From: Chloroflexota bacterium
Lineage (GTDB): Bacteria; Chloroflexota; Anaerolineae; Anaerolineales; UBA11579
Assembly (NCBI GenBank): GCA_003486225.1
Contig: DNGN01000176.1
Coordinates: forward strand, 1-9,394
Direction: 5' to 3'
Length of the DNA stretch: 9,394 nt
Made by a program: the position numbers and the translations under genes. The number at the start of each line of letters is the position of its first letter. Position 1 is the stretch's first letter. The notes under the pieces are model-generated. The model saw nothing but the letters and a program-made list of their open reading frames with translations, had not been told where the DNA came from and did not search any database. Positions 5,429 to 9,394 of this stretch are shown piece by piece.

Positions 5429-6850
5429 ATGAACAAAGATAATTCAAATCTTCCAGGCAACCAGCGAGATCAGCGACAAAAAAAAGCCCGACGACTGATC
5501 CTGATGGTTTCAGCCGTCGGGCTTGTGCTGGTGATTGTGGTCAGCTTGCTGCCCCCCATACGCAGCCGGATCATCAACCGGTTGAGCGACCTGCGCACGC
5601 GCATCATCTACATGATCGACCCGCCTGCTGAAGCGGTCTTTGTTCCCGGAGAACATCAGAACCTTGAAACGATGGTCGCGGCTACGCTGAATGCCTTCAC
5701 GCCCTCTCCGACCATGGAGACCACCCCAACCGCCACTTTAGAAAGAACCGCCACTCCCTTCCCTTCGACCACACCCACCATCACCCCTACCCCTCTCCCG
5801 GAGATCATCGACCTGGGTGATAAAGTCACCTATGTTCACCAGCACGGCCGCTGGAATTACTGCGGCCCAGCCAACCTGACCATGGCGCTCAAATACTGGG
5901 GATGGGAAGGCAACCGCGACCAGGTAGCCGAAGTCATTAAACCCGGACCCATTGACCCCAAATTGGACTATATTGCGCGCACCAAAGTCGATAAAAACGT
6001 CATGCCCTACGAAATGGTCAATTATGTGGTGGACTACACGGACTACAATGCATTCTCCCGCTACGGCGGAAATATTGAGCTGGTCAAAAATTTCCTGGCC
6101 AATGGCTACCCGGTCTTAATTGAAAAAGGGTACTTTGAATTCAGCTCCATTTCCAACAGCGTGGCCTGGATGGGGCACTACCTGTTCATCACCGGATACA
6201 ATGAAACCGAGGGCTATCTGATTGTCCAGGATGCGTATTTACAGGACAAAGACGGCAACTTCATCGGAAAAAATTACCATGTCTCATACGAAGACTTTAT
6301 TACCGAATGGCGTTTTTTCAATTATCTGTTCATGCTGGTCTATCCACCCGAAGAAGAAGCAAAAATATTCGAACTGCTTGGCCCCTGGAGCGACACGGAT
6401 TGGGCCAACCGCCATGCCCTGGATATTGCCAACCAAGAAATTACGCAGTTAGACGGCCTGGCGGAATATTTCGCCTGGTACAACAAAGGCACCAGCCATG
6501 TCCAGCTGTATGAATACGTGGACGCGGCATTTGCGTACGATTATGCCTTCCTGCTGTACGAAGGGCTGACCGAGGAAGAGCGACCATGGCGCAATCTCTG
6601 GTACCAGACGGGGCCCTATTTTGCCTATTACTATTCCGCCCGCTACCAAGATGTGATTAACCTGGCCAATACCACCCTGGAAAACATCTCCGAACCGACC
6701 CTGGAAGAGAGCTTTTACTGGCGGGGTATGGCCAGGCTGGCAATTGGGGAGAACGGGAACGCGGTTGAAGATTTTAGGGAATCAGTCCGGTTGAATCCCA
6801 ATTTTGGACCAGGGTGGGCCATGCTGGAACAACTGGGAGTTGGACCCTAA
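5429..6850 (+). CDS. Membrane-anchored C39-like cysteine peptidase with C-terminal TPR-like region
   Basis: A 473-residue extracytoplasmic protein. Residues 1-22 are Lys/Arg-rich and 23-42 form a signal anchor. Residues 88-124 are a Pro/Thr-rich linker. Residues about 130-306 are a papain-like C39_2 domain (PF13529): the oxyanion Gln138 and nucleophile Cys145 lie in the QxxxxxxCGPA motif, His250 in a WMGHYLFITGY stretch, and Asp268 in VQDAY, so a full Q/C/H/D set is present and the enzyme should be active. The C-terminal part (about 320-470) is helical and aromatic; 427-458 look like a TPR repeat (WRGMARLAIGENGNAVEDF then a Leu-Asn-Pro turn). No double-glycine transporter domain is present, so it is not a bacteriocin exporter. 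It probably cleaves or binds peptides at the outer surface. The SbcD-like gene follows after one base. The start is taken from the leaderless promoter. Confidence 0.85.
   Translation: MNKDNSNLPGNQRDQRQKKARRLILMVSAVGLVLVIVVSLLPPIRSRIINRLSDLRTRIIYMIDPPAEAVFVPGEHQNLETMVAATLNAFTPSPTMETTPTATLERTATPFPSTTPTITPTPLPEIIDLGDKVTYVHQHGRWNYCGPANLTMALKYWGWEGNRDQVAEVIKPGPIDPKLDYIARTKVDKNVMPYEMVNYVVDYTDYNAFSRYGGNIELVKNFLANGYPVLIEKGYFEFSSISNSVAWMGHYLFITGYNETEGYLIVQDAYLQDKDGNFIGKNYHVSYEDFITEWRFFNYLFMLVYPPEEEAKIFELLGPWSDTDWANRHALDIANQEITQLDGLAEYFAWYNKGTSHVQLYEYVDAAFAYDYAFLLYEGLTEEERPWRNLWYQTGPYFAYYYSARYQDVINLANTTLENISEPTLEESFYWRGMARLAIGENGNAVEDFRESVRLNPNFGPGWAMLEQLGVGP
5478..5524 (-). terminator. Intrinsic terminator on the minus strand inside the peptidase gene
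   Basis: AAGCCCGACG (5484-5493) pairs perfectly with CGTCGGGCTT (5515-5524). After one mismatch the stem continues with CTGA (5495-5498) and TCAG (5510-5513), giving 14 base pairs around an 11-base loop. On the minus strand the stem is followed by eight U residues (plus-strand A-run 5478-5485), a textbook intrinsic terminator. It lies in codons 17-32 of the peptidase gene, antisense to it, and no minus-strand gene lies upstream. It would stop antisense transcripts before they reach the GT-C promoter at 5358. On the plus strand the same stem lacks a U-tract. Confidence 0.68.
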
Positions 6851-6851
6851 C

Positions 6852-8093
6852 ATGGTTAGAATCTTACATTTTGCGGATGCCCATATCAATATGGCCAACT
6901 ACGGCCAGCACGACCCTGAAACCAACCTGCCGATGCGGGTGGTCGACTTTCTCAAATCGCTGGATACCATCGTCTCCACCGCCATTGAGGAAAAAGTTGA
7001 TCTGGTCATCTTCGCGGGAGACGCCTACAAAGACCGCAACCCGGCGCCCACCTTCCAGCGCGAATGGGGCCGCCGCATCATGCAGCTGGCCAATTCAGGT
7101 ATCCCGGTTGTGCTGCTGGTGGGGAACCACGACCTTTCCCCCAGCCTGAACCGGGCACACGCCCTGGAAGAGTTCAACACGCTGGAGATCGAGCACGTGA
7201 TCGTGGCTGACAAACCCCGGTTCTACCGGCCGGACGATCTCTGGGGCTTACCTCTGCAGATGATCAGCCTGCCCTGGATCTCGCGATCCGGCATGGTGGC
7301 CCACCTGGACCTTTCTTTGGGTAAATCTGAAGAGATCTACCAGGAGCTCGAATCCAAGATCGGCAACGTGGTCAACCAGTGGCTGGACGAAGCCGATCCG
7401 GAACTGCCGGTGGTTTTGGCTGCGCACGCCTCGATCCAGGGGGCGGTCTACGGGGGAGAACGCACCGTAATGCTCGGCAAAGACCTGGTGCTTTCGGGGA
7501 GCCTGGTGAAAGATCCCCGCCTGGATTATGTCGCCATGGGGCACATCCACAAACCCCAGGACCTCAACGAAGGCCAGCACCCCCCGGTGGTTTATCCCGG
7601 GTCTATCGAACGCGTGGATTTCGGCGAAGCCCAGGACAAAAAGTATTTTGTGACCGCAGAGGTACAAAAAGGGGAAACGCACTACACCTGGCGCGAGATT
7701 GAAGGGATCCGCAAGTTCATCGACCGTGCTCTCAAGCTCGAGTCCAACGCACAAGTGACCGAGCAGCTGCGCAGCGTGCTGCCGCCAGCCGCCGAGATGG
7801 CCGGGGCGATTGTCCGCCTGTTGCTGGAATATCCGCGCGACTGGGAATCCCTGATCGATGAGGCTGCCCTGCGGGAGATCACCTCCGAAGCCTTTGAATT
7901 CCACCTGGTCAAACGACCACAAATGAGCAAGAGAAGCCGCTTGCCGGAAGGTGCCGTGGTGGGCAGCTTTTCAGTGGAGGAATTATTAGATCATTACTGG
8001 CGCTCCGAAAAAATCGACTCTGTGGAACCCGACAGCCTGCTGAAACTTGCCAAGGAGATCATCCAACGGGTGGAGATGGGGGAGGACGAGTAG
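6852..8093 (+). CDS. SbcD-like DNA repair exonuclease (Mre11-type metallophosphatase)
   Basis: A 413-residue calcineurin-like metallophosphoesterase of the SbcD/Mre11 type, the nuclease half of the SbcCD complex that opens hairpins and trims blocked DNA ends with two Mn ions. All the metal-site motifs are there: D9xH11, GD57, GNHD (91-94), H192 and GHIH (230-233). The C-terminal region (about 280-405) matches the capping/dimer part, and the length is typical. I chose ATG at 6852 because the metallophosphatase strand MVRILHFADAHI starts right there; an upstream in-frame ATG at 6804 would overlap the peptidase gene by 47 bases. GGGAG at 6835-6839 is a distant ribosome binding site; coupling to the upstream stop (one base away) is likely. 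The expected partner ATPase SbcC is not next to it, which is unusual. Gene symbol sbcD is fitting by family but not proven by a partner. Confidence 0.85.
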   Translation: MVRILHFADAHINMANYGQHDPETNLPMRVVDFLKSLDTIVSTAIEEKVDLVIFAGDAYKDRNPAPTFQREWGRRIMQLANSGIPVVLLVGNHDLSPSLNRAHALEEFNTLEIEHVIVADKPRFYRPDDLWGLPLQMISLPWISRSGMVAHLDLSLGKSEEIYQELESKIGNVVNQWLDEADPELPVVLAAHASIQGAVYGGERTVMLGKDLVLSGSLVKDPRLDYVAMGHIHKPQDLNEGQHPPVVYPGSIERVDFGEAQDKKYFVTAEVQKGETHYTWREIEGIRKFIDRALKLESNAQVTEQLRSVLPPAAEMAGAIVRLLLEYPRDWESLIDEAALREITSEAFEFHLVKRPQMSKRSRLPEGAVVGSFSVEELLDHYWRSEKIDSVEPDSLLKLAKEIIQRVEMGEDE

Positions 8094-8108
8094 TACCAAA
8101 AAAATCCG

Positions 8109-8137
8109 TTGACAGTGCAACCGGTTGCACCTCTAAT
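8109..8137 (+). promoter_or_regulatory. Strong promoter with LacI-type operator in the spacer
   Basis: TTGACA (8109-8114, perfect) is followed by exactly 17 bases and then TCTAAT (8132-8137, five of six). Transcription should start near 8144. No gene with a ribosome binding site follows at close range. It may drive a small RNA or the sensor gene at 8459 with a leader of about 315 bases. Confidence 0.75.
8115..8130. promoter_or_regulatory. 16-bp palindrome, LacI/GalR-family operator-like
   Basis: GTGCAACCGGTTGCAC is a perfect palindrome that fills nearly all the promoter spacer. Its core TGCAACCGGTTGCA has the central CG and the TGnAAnCGnTTnCA form usual for LacI/GalR-family operators, which normally sense sugars. 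No such regulator is encoded in the window. As RNA it could only make a 6-bp stem with a CCGG loop, so a terminator is less likely than an operator, though a T-run follows at 8137-8141. Confidence 0.65.
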
Positions 8138-8333
8138 TTTTGCATCGATTCGAGCATGCGGTCAGCCCGGCCTGATGCATGATCCATCACCAGGTTTAGA
8201 CCCCAAAAAATCATTCGGCCATCCACCATCCCAATTTAGGATTAGAAAAGCAACAGCCACCCTCTTGAAACAACTGCCTGCAAGGGCCGTGATGCGCAGC
8301 GGGTATCTCCGGATATAAGGGACAAATTCTCAC

Positions 8334-8361
8334 GGCAGAAACCTGCCATCTTTGATTTCTT
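8334..8361 (+). terminator. Weak terminator-like hairpin
   Basis: GGCAG (8334-8338), loop AAAC, CTGCC (8343-8347), then a T-rich run broken by other bases (8349-8361). The stem is only 5 bp and the tail is not a clean U-tract, so this is at best a weak terminator. If it works, the promoter at 8109 would give an RNA of about 210 bases. Confidence 0.3.
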
Positions 8362-8392
8362 ATCTCCGACTGCGATCATGGCACAACCTCAC

Positions 8393-8421
8393 TTTATAAA
8401 TTAAACGAAATATTGTATAGT
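8393..8421 (+). promoter_or_regulatory. Candidate promoter for the sensor gene
   Basis: TTTATA (8393-8398), 17 bases, TATAGT (8416-8421). The -10 matches five of six bases and the -35 four of six. Start of transcription near 8428 would leave a 30-base leader with the GGGAGG ribosome binding site. Confidence 0.5.
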
Positions 8422-8458
8422 AGAAATAATGTGGAAATGAATTTCAAAAGAGGGAGGT

Positions 8459-9394
8459 ATGGAAGTATTAACAACATTAACCTCCATCGTCAATTACATC
8501 GCACTCGCTATCACCATCTGGTTGGGTTGGTATATTCTGACCCACAGCATCCACAAACCTATCTCCTGGCTGACCAGCTTGACGCTCTGGTCGATCTGCG
8601 GAATCTTCATTAATTCACTCCTCGCCATAACCCCCCCACCCATTCCCGAAAACGTGCCGCAGTGGATTGAGCTTTTATTTCCATTCTGGGACAAAGATGT
8701 GCTGACACATTCGGCAACGGGCTGGATATCAGGATGGATGGTCATCCCTTCGGTAGGTTTTTGGCACCATGTCACCATGCTGGTACGGCCTGAGCGCTGG
8801 AAAGCCTGGCATTATCTCCAGGTAGTCGCGGTCTACCTGGTTACGGTAGCAGCGATCATCGCAACCCGATATACCCCCTATATGTATGAAGAAGTTTCCG
8901 GAGACGTGCTGCACCTGGACACCCTCAAACCGGGCCTCTTGTTCTATACCTTTATGCTTCTGCTGACCATCATCCTGGCGATGTGCTTCCTAAACCTGAG
9001 ATATGCCATACACCACGCTCAATCTTCCATGGAAATAAAACAATTGCGAATGCTCGCCTGGGCAACCCTGGTTGCAGGTCTGACTGCCCCAGTCTCCGTT
9101 CTGGCGACCAGCACCAGGTATCATCTACCGATTGTGATCGACTCCGCCTTACTGGCCATCTCTGTGATCATCATCGGCATCAGCGTGGGCCGATACAGCG
9201 CATTAATCGAGGGGCGGATTTTACGGCGAGACCTGATTTATTCTGGGGCAGCCATGACCATTGTGGCCCTGCTTTACTCAGTTATCATCTGGATCTCGGT
9301 ACTGATGTTCGAGGTACCCCCAGCAGCTTACATCTTCATCATCGTATTTGCGTTCGCCACACATTCGATCGTCGATACAGCCCGCCGTTACCTT
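8459..9394 (+). CDS. Polytopic membrane sensor-like protein, N-terminal part (cut by window end)
   Basis: An open frame of 312 codons with no stop before the right edge. Eight or so hydrophobic segments are seen at about 8-28, 36-56, 83-107, 117-136, 158-179, 198-216, 224-244, 259-283 and 288-302. The loop with FWHHVTMLVRPERW (101-114) after the third segment, and the last helix running into a charged THSIVDTARRYL end, resemble the N-terminal membrane region (7TM type) of sensor histidine kinases or membrane-bound regulators. The output domain would lie beyond the window, so kinase function is not shown. The start is ATG at 8459: GGGAGG (8452-8457) ends only one base before it, unusually tight, but AGAGG (8449-8453) would give five bases. 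The promoter at 8393 or the LacI-type promoter at 8109 could drive it. Confidence 0.65.
   Translation, partial: MEVLTTLTSIVNYIALAITIWLGWYILTHSIHKPISWLTSLTLWSICGIFINSLLAITPPPIPENVPQWIELLFPFWDKDVLTHSATGWISGWMVIPSVGFWHHVTMLVRPERWKAWHYLQVVAVYLVTVAAIIATRYTPYMYEEVSGDVLHLDTLKPGLLFYTFMLLLTIILAMCFLNLRYAIHHAQSSMEIKQLRMLAWATLVAGLTAPVSVLATSTRYHLPIVIDSALLAISVIIIGISVGRYSALIEGRILRRDLIYSGAAMTIVALLYSVIIWISVLMFEVPPAAYIFIIVFAFATHSIVDTARRYL

Larger units (their letters stand above)
8094..8458. other. Non-coding region between the SbcD-like gene and the sensor gene
   Basis: A 365-base stretch with no supported coding gene. It opens with a 7-A run (8098-8104) that could act as an upstream promoter element, then a strong promoter with a palindromic operator (8109-8137), about 200 bases of uncharacterised sequence, a small hairpin with a T-rich tail (8334-8361), and a second promoter (8393-8421) for the downstream gene. 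A reading frame of 69 codons from TTG at 8109 begins within the -35 box, and its later ATG at 8175 has no ribosome binding site. I see no trace of a recognisable protein. Confidence 0.6.

Noticed and set aside
6804..6851. Upstream in-frame ATG extending the SbcD-like protein by 16 residues
   Set aside because: The extension copies the end of the peptidase gene in another frame, and SbcD proteins begin directly with the RILH-like strand that starts at 6852.
8109..8318. Plus-strand frame of 69 codons after the LacI-type promoter
   Set aside because: Its first codon is part of the -35 box, the later ATG (8175) lacks a ribosome binding site, and no domain is visible.

Overview
The window looks like chromosomal DNA of a Chloroflexota bacterium of the Anaerolineae type. 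This is inferred from the protein styles rather than from a marker gene: a membrane-anchored extracytoplasmic enzyme with a Pro/Thr-rich linker, a DUF4332-type helix-hairpin-helix protein, a stand-alone GYD protein, a Gram-positive/Chloroflexi-type SOS box, and a mix of leaderless and Shine-Dalgarno-led genes. The window contains no rRNA, tRNA, CRISPR array or recognisable transposase.

Layout, left to right. (1) 113-922: a CPBP-family membrane protease with a strong ribosome binding site. (2) 923-1249: a non-coding stretch with a predicted three-way-junction fold, a candidate promoter and a spaced direct repeat. It leads into a small GYD-domain gene (1250-1531) that is bracketed by a 19-bp imperfect inverted repeat (1176-1194 / 1601-1619). 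(3) 1727-3342: a two-gene operon with a 4-base stop/start overlap. The first gene has a recombinase-like helical N-terminus and a DUF4332/HhH C-terminus. The second is a spore-photolyase-like (SPL/COG1533) radical SAM protein with a possible sliding-clamp tail. The promoter is TTGATT-17-TATAAT with a palindromic LexA/DinR-type box in the spacer, and the first start codon lies where transcription should begin. (4) 3343-5328, minus strand: a GT-C-like polytopic membrane glycosyltransferase, convergent with the radical SAM gene with no base between the stop codons. (5) A 100-bp divergent intergenic region, then 5429-8093: a membrane-anchored C39-like cysteine peptidase and an SbcD-like nuclease, probably one operon. 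(6) 8094-8458: a non-coding stretch with an excellent promoter, TTGACA-17-TCTAAT, whose spacer is filled by a 16-bp LacI-family-like palindrome, but with no clear gene directly behind it. (7) 8459 to the right edge: the N-terminal, multi-spanning membrane part of a probable sensor protein, cut by the window end.

The best candidate for an undescribed system is the 1692-3342 operon. I infer an SOS-inducible DNA repair or tolerance module in which a DNA-binding HhH protein partners a radical SAM enzyme that may be tethered to the replication clamp. The other regulatory signals of note are the orphan LacI-type promoter and an intrinsic terminator on the minus strand hidden in the first codons of the peptidase gene. 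All regulatory calls come from reading the sequence; none was tested by a search or a folding calculation.
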